A stretch of DNA of 64,000 nucleotides from Siphonodentalium dalli (taxonomy: Eukaryota > Mollusca > Scaphopoda > Gadilida > Siphonodentaliidae), in contig CP136061.1 of NCBI GenBank assembly GCA_032622095.1, forward strand, positions 213,000,373 through 213,064,372, given 5' to 3'. Below, one piece after another: positions 10,615 to 22,357 of the stretch (within the stretch, counting starts at the first letter, position 1; every line of letters starts with the position of its first letter). The translations under genes were made by a program, and so were the position numbers. The notes beneath the pieces are model-generated. The model had not been told where the DNA came from. It saw only the letters and a program-made list of their open reading frames with translations, and did not search any database.

Positions 10615-12843
10615 AATCGAATGATCGAACAAAAGTAATAAACCATGGTTTAACAGTGAATGCGCGAAAGCTAGGCGCGATTTAAAAAAAAGCCCAACGT
10701 GACTTCTAAAAAGACAGTTCCCAATATTTTAAAGTCGAAATCACTAAGAAAAGTTAATTTACTAGAAAAACTTTGAGAAAAAAATGTCGCTCTTTATAAA
10801 AACAATATTGCAAACCGACTTCGACTGGTTCAAACTGATATTTCTGAATACTGGAAAATTAAAACTCAAATGTAGAACGTACGCCAATACAAGTACCACT
10901 CGAGGAAATGTATGATTATCTAAAGAAAAACTCGCCTGAACATAATCCACAAGATTGCGCAAACATTGAACCACCCATGATAGATTTGTATAACGATACA
11001 TTAGATAAACCCATAACTGAGCATGAAATAATTAATGCCGTTCGTGGCCTTAAAGGGAATAAAAGTAGTGGAATTGACAAAATGAAATGAAATTATTGTG
11101 TGCCTTCATTGATTTTAAACAGGCATTTGACAATGTATGGCATACTGGCCTGTGGCAACACATTTTGACGTCTGGTATCAACGGAAGATGTATCAGACTT
11201 ATTAAAAACATGTACAGCTATGTCAAATCCCTGGTTAGAATCAATGGCGACACATCAGATACATACAGAACGTACTCTGGAGTGCTCCAGGGTGAAAAAT
11301 TTTCATTTTTTTATTTTCGATCTACCTCAATGATTTAAAGAGTTTCTTTGAAACTAATAATCTCCCAGGCCTGCACCGATTGCAAACGGTATTTACTGAT
11401 GAACTTAAAACGTATGTAAAACTTTATTTAATGCCTTATGCTGATGATACTGTAATATTTGCAGACAGTACAAAATATATGAAAAAATATTTGAGCATTT
11501 TTGACGACTATTGTTCATTTTGGAAATTAAATGTCAATACATCGAAAACAAAGATTATGGTATTCGGAAAAGGGCGTTCCCCAAGACGTAAGTTATACAT
11601 TAATGGAACACATATTGAATATGTCACTCATTACAAAAATCTTGGAATTATTTTTACTGAATTAAACACGTTTTCCAAAGCAAAAAATGACCTGATTACA
11701 AGAGCTACCCGATCTATGTATGGTCTTATCCACAAAATACGCCTATTGTCCTTGCCATTCGAATGTCAGTTAGACATGTTCAATAAAACTGTCAAACCTA
11801 TCCTACTATATGGGACAGAAACATGGGGTTATGTATGTCTAGAATACCTAGAAAAATGACATTAATTTTTTTTTAATTTATCCTAAATGTAAAAACCAGT
11901 ATAACATCGTTAATGGTATATGGCGAGACAGGAATGTTCCCATTAGAGCTGGATGTAAAATGTCGAATAGTATCATTAGATCATTGTAATGGTAGCAGAA
12001 TGAGTAGGATGATGTACTCCCTTCTGTTAAAATGGTATAGAAATGGTGAATATAAGCATCCATGGCTATCATATATACATATAATTCTAATTGAATCGGG
12101 GCTACCATCTCTATGGTGGGACCAGAATAATATTACCATTGATGTTGTAAATATAAATAATATTGTCAAGCAAACACTGAAGGACCAATACGTACTGCAA
12201 TGGAAAATTAATATGGAACAAGCAAGTAAATGTACCACATACAACAAATTTAAAACAATATTTGGCCTTGAAGACTATCTGAAAATTTTGAATCGCAAGG
12301 ATGCAATTATCCTTACTAGATTTCGAATGTCCAATCACAGACTTCCCATTGAAACTGGATCATGGAATGATACCAATCGGAAAGATAGAGTATGCACGAG
12401 ATGTAACATAGGGTTACTTTGAGATGAATACCATCTCTTCGCTTGATTCTCTGAGAAAAAAATATATTCCCAAATTCTTTCGAAATTATCCGAATTTAGT
12501 TAATTTTACTAAATTGTTTAACTCCAAAAACAAGAATATACTGATTAAACTCTGCAAATTTATACAAAATGCAAGAGTTAATAACGAATAATGCATGATA
12601 TCTGCACTCAGTCGCGATATCTCCAACAGTTTCGAGGAGATAGCGCGATTTAGTGATGCATGTCATCAAACAACATTGTGATGCCCTATAATATAAATAT
12701 TGAATAGCCCCAACACCCCTTCACTGAAAAACCCTTTTCCACTGTTGCACACCATGTATTGTATTGTATACTTATGTATTATCTTCTCATAATATCATGT
12801 AATATGATTTACTTGAGAAATAAACATTTGAACTTGAACTTTG
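10615..12843 (+). mobile_element. non-LTR retrotransposon relic (LINE copy 1)
   Basis: A decayed LINE coding region. KPWFNSEC near 10640 is the linker after the endonuclease. Reverse transcriptase follows: FIDFKQAFDNVWH (about 11103), GVLQGE (about 11280), and the PYADD catalytic motif (about 11436). A C-terminal zinc-binding segment with SNHRLPIETG and CTRC lies around 12330-12410. The frame is broken at about 11090, near 11310, after 11855 and at 12421, so it is inactive. The 3' end carries GAGAAATAAAC and TTGAACTTGAACTT, ending near 12843. The endonuclease itself is missing. It belongs to the jockey/I/Nimb-like group; the clade is not resolved. The GAGAAATAAAC tail is shared with the copy at 17879-19699, showing one family. 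Confidence 0.88.
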
Positions 12844-13914
12844 ACGAACTACACGAGTATTGACCATCGATAATGAAACACCACGAGAAATTTCAGAAAG
12901 TGTTGAGCCGTATCAAAAACTGTGTCACTCTGCGATTCCTTGCTTCTGGTTGCGAAGCGAGTTTCTGATTCAGAAATATTCAAAATCGTTCCAGATGTTT
13001 TCTCAGCCATACATAATTAGTACTTAAATGTGATTACCTTATCGAACAATTATGATGCCATGGAATAGCTAAATACGTGTGTTGAACTGACAACGTTTAA
13101 GCACATATAAACATCTAGTCCGAGTAATGATTGGTGCGATTTGGCCATGGAATAGCTTAATACGTGTGTTGAACTGACAAAGTTTAAGCACATATATACA
13201 CCAAGCCTGCGTAATGATTGGTACGATTTGGATGAGAGATGGGGGACACTAAATTTGATAAGAATTGATAAGAAAAAATCGTAGATTACCACCAAGCTTG
13301 CACATAATCATCTCCATATTATCAGGAGTATAATGGTGTGGCGTAAAGCTATCAAATGTGGCGTCATTCGAGTCAGGGGTGCACTAAATGGGAGAGGGAC
13401 ACCAAAATTGATAAAAAAAATATATATACCAAGTGTATAATTTTAGGAAGTATGTACTTCGAGCTCCATGAATTTAGTTCCCAGTTCCCAGATTCGAGAA
13501 ATTCGACGGAATGCCGGCTAGAATGATAAAATTTGGTGAAATCGCCCATAGCCAATCTAGAGGGCACTTTAGGGGGCAAAAAGTACCCGGATCGTTCATT
13601 ATACCCGGCCATATTCTTTAGAATATGTCTACAATACCCTGAATTTGGCCATATCGGATTTGACTGCTTTAAACAAACCATAACCATGTCTGGTATATAT
13701 ATATACCTTATATCTTATATGTAAGGACACATGTCGTACGTGCATGCTGATATCGGTTGCTGAATCTACGTCAGTGTATTTATTTCAGATCAATGTCCAC
13801 TGAGTCTAATCCATATCTAAACATGTGATATGAATACAGCACCTAATTTGGCATTGGCATATAATTATGTTATACACACGGTGGCAGTAACGTGGTACAC
13901 TTGCTCATTAAGAT
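12844..13914. other. AT-rich DNA, no gene recognised
   Basis: Apart from the tandem duplication at 13058-13231, no coding or element structure is supported here. Confidence 0.5.
13058..13231. repeat. tandem duplication, 87-bp unit x2
   Basis: Both units start CCATGGAATAGCT and share ACGTGTGTTGAACTGACAA and GTTTAAGCACATAT, with a few differences. The period is 87 bp. Confidence 0.85.
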
Positions 13915-14068
13915 ATGGGTGTTTTAGACCGCGTAAAATATATTTCCAGGAACACGTGGGTTATTTCCACACTAAGTATCCTGCTTGCTGCATTTATTAT
14001 TGCTACAATTGTTTTGTCGATAATCAGAAGTAACTCTGTTTCTACAGCGGACCTGATATCCTCAGACG
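13915..14068 (+). CDS. first exon of a type II membrane protein (partial)
   Basis: An ATG at 13915 opens a frame of 51 codons plus one base, ending at a strong splice donor, GACG|GTAAGT (GT at 14069-14070), phase 1. The peptide has a short basic N-terminus (MGVLDRVKYISRNTW), then a hydrophobic segment of about 22 residues (VISTLSILLAAFIIATIVLS) followed by IIR and a polar stretch. That is a signal-anchor pattern, as in Golgi glycosyl- or sulfotransferases and type II lectins. The following exon is not identified. Evidence is the donor, the hydrophobic segment and the start; the gene is unknown. Confidence 0.45.
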
Positions 14069-14321
14069 GTAAGTGTATGGGATTATAAAGGTCCTTCCAC
14101 ACGATGCGGTGCCGTGCGTTTTAGTCTGCGGTTGTTCGGTAACTTCCGCCGTTTTCAATGATGTACATGTATACGAAGACACTGGAGGCACAACAGTTTT
14201 CGATCCATGTAGGTCAGTTTTGAACTGTGAATGTGCATGGTTGTTCATCATGCAGTCATTTAAGTAAACAAAGATACGCGAATAACAATAAAACATGAGT
14301 TCCACGGAAATATAAGAGTAA

Positions 14322-14393
14322 CCGCAGAAAACTCCGTCGCCACAGCAAACGCCGTCGCCGCAGAAAACGCAGTTGGCGCAGAAAGCACGCGGC
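14322..14393 (+). repeat. minisatellite, 18-bp unit x4
   Basis: Four consecutive 18-mers of the type CCGCAGAAAACKCCGTCG. In one forward frame they encode an arginine- and lysine-rich run (NRRKLRRHSKRRRRRKRSW). That frame has no supported start and is not called a gene. Confidence 0.75.
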
Positions 14394-14540
14394 ATGCTGT
14401 GCGTGTCGCTCAATATATACGTGCGGCAACCTCCATGTGGAAGGGCATTAACGCGCTCTGCTTCTCTCATTATATGCTGTCCCTAGTATACGCGCCTGCT
14501 TTACGTCTCGAGTGTACTACCATGACGCAAATCAGACGCA

Positions 14541-14551
14541 TATATATAAAT
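14541..14551 (+). promoter_or_regulatory. candidate TATA box
   Basis: TATATATAAAT lies just before the ORF block at 14559-15434. A TATA box here would place transcription start near 14570, downstream of the ATG at 14559, so the ATG at 14643 would be the better start if the box is used. Confidence 0.35.
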
Positions 14552-14558
14552 ACGGCGC

Positions 14559-15116
14559 ATGGGGAACATAGCAGGTCATCATCATCACCATTCATCATTT
14601 AGCAGTCGGACCTCCAGAGAGATTGGATTGCCACCTCTCAAGATGAACTCGCCACCGCTAATACCAATTAGTGTCACTAATATGCTGGACGCCATTCATG
14701 TCACGCCTTGTCTGAGCTGGTCACTCCACGCTCACAAAGGCGGATACCAGTTGATTCTGGATTTCCAGTCCGGCCCGGCAAAGCCCTTTTCAGGGCTCCC
14801 TACCGGGAGTGGATCGGATAATACCAGATCAGCATGGAAGCCTCGACAAAAGATGAGAAAGAAGAAGAAAACACCATCGACGAAAAAGAGAGATGCCGAG
14901 AGACTCGCTGCATGGAAAGCGAAAAAATCGACGGAAACTTCACCAGTCGACTCCGCCCATACAGCTGATATCCCGGCCCAGTCTGTCCAGGAGATGGAAC
15001 CACCACCGCCACCACCACCACAACGGCCAGACGTGGATACTGAAGACGAAGACGAGGACCCCTCTGACTTCGTCCCGAAGACTCCGGAGTATACGGAGCC
15101 GGAGCCTTCACCCTAA
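14559..15116 (+). CDS. uncharacterised low-complexity protein, 185 aa
   Basis: Not recognised as a named family. The frame from ATG 14559 (or 14643, MNSPPL) has an N-terminal part with strand-like hydrophobic alternation (HVTPCLSWSLHAH, GYQLILDFQSG). Then comes a basic cluster (RQKMRKKKKTPSTKKRDAER), then a proline run (PPPPPPP) and an acidic tail (DTEDEDEDPSD), ending at TAA 15114-15116. The basic KKTPS..RD..R pattern reminds me of small orphan proteins linked to mobile elements in invertebrates, a weak impression only. Base composition is clearly GC-richer than the flanks. A second frame starts 24 bases later. It could be a single-exon gene or the front of an undescribed element. Confidence 0.4.
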   Translation: MGNIAGHHHHHSSFSSRTSREIGLPPLKMNSPPLIPISVTNMLDAIHVTPCLSWSLHAHKGGYQLILDFQSGPAKPFSGLPTGSGSDNTRSAWKPRQKMRKKKKTPSTKKRDAERLAAWKAKKSTETSPVDSAHTADIPAQSVQEMEPPPPPPPQRPDVDTEDEDEDPSDFVPKTPEYTEPEPSP

Positions 15117-15140
15117 ACCGAAGATACCGCCGCCGCAGTC

Positions 15141-15434
15141 ATGAGAGGAATCGACCTAAAAAGCATCGATGTAGATCTCCTCCTGAAGAAAATGTATGAA
15201 GATTGTGCTGGAGCTTCTCCGCCAATCTCACCGTTTCCTTCATCATCATCATCATCTTCTTCTTCGCCACCACCGAAAAAGAAGAAAAAGTACAAAAGCT
15301 AGAACCTCACCGACCCTCCTGAGCCACGGCCAAGAAAATCGAAGTCACGGCGTAAGAGCGATCATCGGATGAGCTCTCCACCGTCCTCGTGCCGCCCTGC
15401 GGGCGGTCACGCAAATCCTGTCACTGCTGCATAG
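15141..15434 (+). pseudogene. second small ORF, Ser-rich and basic, one in-frame TAG
   Basis: The ATG at 15141 gives 53 codons: MRGIDLKSIDVDLLLKKMYE, then a run of serines, then PPPKKKKKYKS, ending TAG 15300-15302. The same frame stays open after the TAG to 15434 and is again basic and Ser/Pro-rich (PRPRKSKSRRKSDHRMSSPP). The KKKKKYK cluster would suit a nuclear localisation signal. Its closeness to the preceding ORF suggests a compact two-ORF arrangement. No family recognised. Confidence 0.3.
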
Positions 15435-17151
15435 CAGGTCAGTGGTCAACGGATCGCGTTATTAGCCCATGTTGCAAGTCTGAAGAGATCGACACCAAGG
15501 CCAAATGGTCTGTCAGCCATGCATGCAGAGACACATACATGTACATGTAATATGAAGGTAACGAAGAAGAGGCAGAATGATGATTGTCCCCCTGGTAAAG
15601 TGGTCCTATTAATTTACTATGATGTTGGTGGGGGCTGCTGAATTGCTTTGATGCTATTAGGACACATTGATGCTGTTAAGAAAAATTACCGTTATTTTTC
15701 TAAAGTTATCATTTTAGCGGTGTTCGGACAATCAGAACACATCCAGGAAACCCAATTTATGTGTATCAAATATTCAAAAACATATATATTGTGAATTATT
15801 TTAATAATTGTTGTAAGCACGGTGGCTATTCATGTCGTTTTACAAACACCAGCCCAGCCATTATAAATTTATAAAAACAATAGATATGTTCTTGAATATT
15901 TCATACAGACACTGGCTTTTTCCCAAATGCTCGGATTAGCCAAACACCGCGAAAATGACAACTGTAGAAAACATAACGGAACTTTTTCGTTGGCCTTACC
16001 AAAATCATAGCAATTCTGCAGTATCAAGAACATCATAGCAGTTATGCAAGACCGTGTATATGTATTAATGCATGCCGCTTACACTCCATTTGCTAAAACG
16101 ATTCCCATATACTCGATCACCAGGAATTGTTGAAACATATACCTGGTCATGCGCTCCCTTACCGTTTTCCGATAACTGTCTATTTTCCACCTAATATCCC
16201 TGGTAATGTGGATTTGCTATGATCGAATGCATAGTAGAGAGGGTATTGTAACGTACTTGTGGTTTCTTTACGACACATCTCCGTCAAACTCACAACGAGA
16301 TCAAAAGTTCATCACGGGTCTCAAAGTAAAAAACTCTACATAAATTCCACAAAACGGTATTCAACTAATTCATGCACGCCAACTAAAATATAATCCATTT
16401 AGAGTGATTCCCTCTGATTCTTACCTGAGGTCACTGACAGTGTCCATGTCACCCCAGAATCCAGTTTATGTACCCCCCCCCCCCCACACACACACACGAA
16501 TTAGAATATTCTACTGTGCAGAGGCGCGCATGCATTCCTTCCAGTGCCTTAAGCGAGTTTCAGCAGAAAATTTGAGTTTAAAAAAACAAACAATTCTTTC
16601 ACAACACTCCCTCTTCGAATATATTCGAACACTATCGCTTTTGTTAAAATGCACTGGTAAAGCAACCCATTTCACAAACGCTCCAATCTTCTCGATGTTT
16701 TCTTCTAAAGTCCAGTTTGTCCAGGGAAGGGGAACGCCCTTCGAATACCACACTGTACTTAGACGCTGAAAACTTCGAATGTACGAGAACTTTGTTACTT
16801 TTCTGTCGAAATAGGTTACATGGTTTTGGGACCTTCTTTGGTTGTCACTCTGGGGCACCCACTGAATCGACTGTCACTCTGGGGCATGTCGAGAAAGGGG
16901 GGTACCTCTCCTCGGCTGCCACTCGGGGCACCCCATCCCCGGCCGCAACTATAGTGTTCTCTAGTCTCGTGTGATATAATTCCAATATCTTAATGTTCCT
17001 AATATATATATGTGATGAGTATGATGATTGGACAAAATTTGCATCAGTATTTTTTCCGACCTCGAACACGCCCCCTCCTTGTGTCTTAACTTTATCTGCA
17101 GACCCCCCCCCCCCCCCCCCGTGCAAACTACTAAATATATTAATATGTGTT
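15435..17151. other. intergenic with poly-C tracts, no gene recognised
   Basis: Contains long C runs at about 16472-16486 (followed by a CA microsatellite) and 17103-17120. The open frames at 16404-16974 overlap on both strands and look like chance. Confidence 0.45.
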
Positions 17152-17371
17152 GAAGATGGATGCGGGGTGGCATGCACACATCCAAGAGTGGAACAACCGT
17201 CAACAGCTCCCGGTGGTACAAGACCTCCAGTCTCGTCGACTACTTTTCCACCGGCCACCACGACTCTACTTCCAAGAGGTATAATATCTACACCGGGTGC
17301 AACACTTTTCATCCGCCAGTTATTGTGGTCTCGTCTCTTTGTTTCTCCATATTATGTTTCTCGTTGGTCAA
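17152..17371 (+). pseudogene. possible exon: Ser/Thr/Pro stalk and membrane segment (weak)
   Basis: One frame reads a mucin-like stretch (PSTAPGGTRPPVSSTTFPPA). The overlapping frame reads a hydrophobic segment (PPVIVVSSLCFSILCFSLV) that ends at a good donor, CAA|GTAAGT at 17372. The two would join only through a one-base frameshift near 17310. Possible remnant of a type I membrane protein exon; the match is by composition only. Confidence 0.2.
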
Positions 17372-17878
17372 GTAAGTCACACAGTGCGTTAAAGATACGG
17401 GCGGAGTTGGCGGTGGGTATGCTGTTAAAATATTCACCTCCATAAAAATCCGCCATAAACAGAAATAATAGTAAAATATAGACAGACTTTGTTCTTAGAC
17501 CAATCAGAAATATGGCATAAACAGTATGTTATTGTCAAATGTTCTTCCTTTGTTATGTAATCAAAAGCAAAAAACGTTACAGAACCTGGCTTTTGTTTAG
17601 ATCCGGATATGGTAAACACAAAGAGCGTTATTTGTTACTGTTTTCCTGATACGGAAATAATAAAGAGCGTTTATATCATTTGCGTGTGATTAACCAATAG
17701 AATTGCGCTGTGTTATGTAAACAGAAGCAAAACTTCTGTAACACGAACAGGCTCTTGTTTACGTACACCAGTGTTTGTCTTGACGAAAATATACTATTTA
17801 CGCGCTGATTATGTTTGGCATATGAACAAATCTATATATATTTTAATATTCCTTCTGTTGGTGGCGATTTGAACAAAT

Positions 17879-19699
17879 GTGAATATTTCTGCAACGAACG
17901 CCGCCCGTGCCTTTAAAGCATTATTCGCGGGTATATGTCAAGTGCATTTAAGGCGCGTACACACAGAGCTGGAAGAAAATGTCAATATTGTCCCATGTCG
18001 CTTGTTTGACCAATGTTTTGAAGGAGTTAGACAAGGTATCCACTTATCTCCCCTTCTGTTTTCATTATATGTTAATGACCTGCAACAATTCCTTGAAAAA
18101 GATAACCTGAGTGGTTTACGAAAATTGAACAACGAAATTGAAAGTAGATTAGATTGCTACTTGAAAATATTCTTGATTCTGTATGCCGATGATACAGTTA
18201 TCCTGACAGATACCCCCAAATCACTACAATCACAATTAGATAAAAATATTGCGACAAATGGAAACTAACAGTCAATGTGGAAAAAACAAAAATTCTAAAC
18301 ATGTCAAAGAGCAGTCTCTCGAAGAAAACGAAATTTATATTCAAAGTACAAAAACTAGATGTAGTAACCAACTTTAACTATCTGGGCATAACGTTTACTA
18401 AATTTGGCTCTTTCATGCCCGCGAAAAAAATGTTGGTTGACAAAGCCACAAGGGCCATGTATTCCATCATTGGAAAATCCCGCAAACATTGCCTCTCAAT
18501 AAGGAACCAACTTGACTTATTCGATATTCACGTTGTACCAATACTTCTCATATATGGCTGCGAGGTATGGGGATACGGTGATAACAATTTATTGGAGAGC
18601 GTTCAATGAAAATTTTTAAAGCACATACTTCGACTACGACCATCAACCCCAAATTGTATGATATATGGCGAAAGTGGGAAATTGCCTTTAAGTATATTGA
18701 TTAAAACTAGAATGTTTAAATACTGGTGCAAAGTCATAAATAGCGAATCTGAAAGATTTCCAAAATTTTTACTCAATCTAACGCAGTCAATGTTATGCGA
18801 TGCCAGAACAGATGAAAATATTTTCCCCTGGTTGAGTTGTATTCACGAGTTAATAGACAAATGTAATCTGCCGCATATATGGTGTGCAGGTCATGCCACC
18901 AACGTGGATAAGCTAGTATCATATATAAAATGTTGCCTTATTTCCGAACAAAGAGATTCTTGGGAACGTGATATGAACAACACAAGTCGTGGTAAAATAT
19001 ACCGAATTTTTAAACACGACTTTGATTTTGAACCCTATCTTGACGTACTTAGCGACCATAGCCGAACACTGTTATGCAAATTCCGATCTAGTAACCATAA
19101 GTTACCAATAGAAACGGGACGGTGGAACAATACCGAACGTAATGACCAGACTTGCGTCTTATGTGATACAAGGGTAATTGGTGACGAATTTCACTACCTT
19201 CTCGTATGTAAAAAAAAAAATGAACAACGACCGGCGCAGATTGTTACCAATGTTAACTGACCGATGTCCTAATACAATATTGATGAGTGATTTACACAAT
19301 GACGACAATGTAACACATTTCCGCAAGTTGTGCGAATTTATTAAGCTTGTATATCGAGAAATGACCGAATAACTCAGCTAGACAATAGCTTGAACAAGCA
19401 ATATCATAATTTGTGCAAGAACAGTACCGATATACGCATACACATAGTTATTAATATATAATTTTAAATATGTATAAGTAAGCATATACAATAAATCTAT
19501 TTAGTTGTATATGCTTATATAATATATATATTCACAATATTCATATACATGTTACAGTGTTATACATATATGTAGCGATGAATGTTATGTAGTGTAATCC
19601 ATGTATACAACATTTGTCACCCGGAAGTTCACATGCCTGTGTACATATTGTATATATTTAACTGTAAACATATATATGAGAAATAAACTGATTGATTGG
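17879..19699 (+). mobile_element. non-LTR retrotransposon relic (LINE copy 2)
   Basis: A 5'-truncated LINE of the same family as 10615-12843. It starts inside reverse transcriptase with GVRQGIHLSPLLFSLYVNDL, then LYADDTVIL (catalytic YADD, about 18180-18195), FNYLGITFTKFG and YGCEVWGYG. From 18658 it reads MIYGESGKLPL through WLSCIHEL to FRSSNHKLPIETGRWNNTER and CVLCDTRVIGDEFHYLLVC, the C-terminal zinc-binding domain. Frame breaks at about 18265 and 18609 make it inactive. The tail ends with GAGAAATAAAC near 19690, as in copy 1. Confidence 0.87.
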
Positions 19700-19783
19700 A
19701 AATATAATATGGAATGCGTGATTCTAGAGCCTTTTGACAGTTAATTGACACTGCTCAAGGTTGAAGATTAGAACTACTATTAT

Positions 19784-19950
19784 TGCATTAAAGGTACCCA
19801 ATCCGATTCGACAGTCACCGTATCATCAGATTCCAACAACAACAACACCAACAACAACATTTCTTCAAAAGACGCTTTAGTTAGCAGAATCGATTAATTA
19901 CCAACAAATAATGTTAACCACTGTCAACTCTAGTATAAATTTTTCCGAAA
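19784..19950 (-). repeat. truncated TTAA-type MITE fragment
   Basis: TTAAAGGTACCCAATCCG and ATCAGATTCCAACAACAA match one end of the MITE at 42033-42470. Only that end is present. Confidence 0.6.
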
Positions 19951-22357
19951 CGTTTAATATAACATTTTGTTATCCTTCATCACATTTCATCCCATTTTCC
20001 TCTCTTCTGATTGGCTGAGAGTGCGTCACATGGCGGGCCGTAAATCACCTTATTACCCTCGAGGGTAACATTGTCTCAGTTATTGACCGCTCAGCTATTA
20101 CCAGTAAACATAGAACTACGAAGAACTCAACGTGCAGGGACACTCTCACAGCTCTCTAACAATTTTCGAAAACATTGTTTTTATAAACCCCACTGTATCA
20201 TAACAACCGCGAACTGTGGTGTTTGCTAATTTGCATAATTGTGTGTTTTTTCAGTTACAATTAAAGCACGCTATGTATAAATGGTGTTATGGCGGACACA
20301 AATCCGTTATAATGTGTAATGTTCCTATTGGACCTTTTTATATCAATATTAAAGACCGTGGGACAAATAGATAAACCTTATTATGCAGTGACATATGTCA
20401 ATTTCTTTTTGCACTACTACAACGTGTTAGTTTCACATTTTAGAAATCTGGAAGTTAAGTCGTTACACTGGATAACTAAATTTTGATTAACTTTGTTTTC
20501 TAAATCTTGGCGTCAGACGCGTATACAGCAGAGCCTATATCACAGTTACCAGGTGACGGCTTCAACAATAGTACTGCAGCATCGATGGAATTCAAACCTA
20601 TCTATTCAGGGGCTTTGCCTAATAGGAATGTGCTGTTCATTGTTGTCGTGTTGTTGGTCTTTTCAGAACAAGGGCTGATGTTTTGTCCCGAATCGTGCAC
20701 GTGCGTTCACATTTCCGGGAAATTAACAATCCGTTGCTTTGATGCAGGCTCCATCGACGCTATCGTGGTTCCCGATGGAGTGGAAAATATGGAACTGTAT
20801 CGTTCTTATAGAAGGGGAAACATCGACAATTTTTTAAGTCATTCTTCCTGGAAATTTGTGAAGTCTTTAGGAATATATTCTGGCGATTTCGCAACCAACA
20901 ACGCGACATTTCGGAACCTCATGAACGTAGAACATCTATCAATCACCGGGCTTAATCCGATTTATTGGGATTTGGGTTGTTTTACACATTTCAACAGATT
21001 GAAGTCTCTCAACATCAGTGACAATTATTACCTGACTTTTGACGATGTCACGGTAATTTTGAAGAACATCAACACAATTTGAGCATGATCAATCATTGGG
21101 AAAACAGCGATATCACGATAATTGGAGAGGAGTTTGTGCGAGTGTTAATCGGGATGAAGCTAAAAGTGATAGACATGTCTTACACCGGCTCACTGTTATT
21201 AAGCTTAACTGACTTGCGCAAATCGCGTTTTATTGAAGAACATTTGACTTTCGAACAACTGGAAGAGATTTATTTGGAAGGCACCGCGTTTATGGTCTCA
21301 TTTGGTGGAGTGTATGCCGGCGTAGATCAAGGAATACGTTCTCTCTTCCCTGCAATAAGAAAGATAATTTCAATTGGAAATCGTCAACCGGGCTATCCTG
21401 CAGACGGTAGTTGTATGGACTCTCCCGGCGTCTGTGACCCACACAATAGTATAAATACAATCCCAGAAAACTTCACAGAGTTAAGATTAGAGTATACTAA
21501 CGCATTACATCGCTGTTATACTCGGTATACGTGCCCGAGTTTCAATAGAAATAATTCATTGGTCAGTATCTCACTGAAAGGAACACAAGTGGAAAGAATT
21601 CATATAGAATTGGAAAATTTCTTTCTCGATCTACGTGAAATAGACCTTAGCGACAACATTACATATCTGATACCAACAATATTCAGGGGGTTGGTGCATT
21701 TAAAGATAGCCATTTTAGGAAGGAACAAAATTGGATCTCTTCTCGTTTTCAATGAATCTGGAAGTTGTTGACCTTTCATATAATCATTTGGGGAATCTGC
21801 CGGAAAATCTATTCTTGAATAATAAGGAATTAAAGGTGATAAATCTTGCAAACAACAAACTAAATGTGTTCAATCTAAATCTAGCACATTCGGCAAACGT
21901 CAGGTTGGTAGATTTGTCTGGTAACAAAATAAGGATACTTGGAGAGCCTGCATTTCAACATGTTAATGCTATTCTTCGTTCCGGAAATCGAGATTTCGTG
22001 GATCTGAGCAGGAATGAATTTGTTTGCTGTGATCATGTGGCGTTCATTAAACAGTTATGGGGCATCAGGGATGCATTGGTGTCCTTTGACACGTACCAGT
22101 GCAACTTGAATTCCAAACAAGAACTTTTGCTTGGTTTGGAGAAAAAAGATATCGGATTAACGTGCAACATTTTGTGGTTGAAATTAGGCATCCCTTGTTT
22201 TGGATTTATGTTGTTATGCATTGTCGTCGCTGTAATATGTTACAAAAAAAGACTGTACTGTATTAAGATATATATCTGGTTTCGTTTCTGGTCACACAGA
22301 AATAAAAAATTCAACGCAGAAGACCGCATCTTCGTGGCATACTGTGCAAAAGACCAG

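Noticed and set aside
16404-17312. Overlapping ORFs of 85-155 codons on both strands
   Set aside because: They overlap in several frames and owe their length to poly-C and low-complexity DNA.
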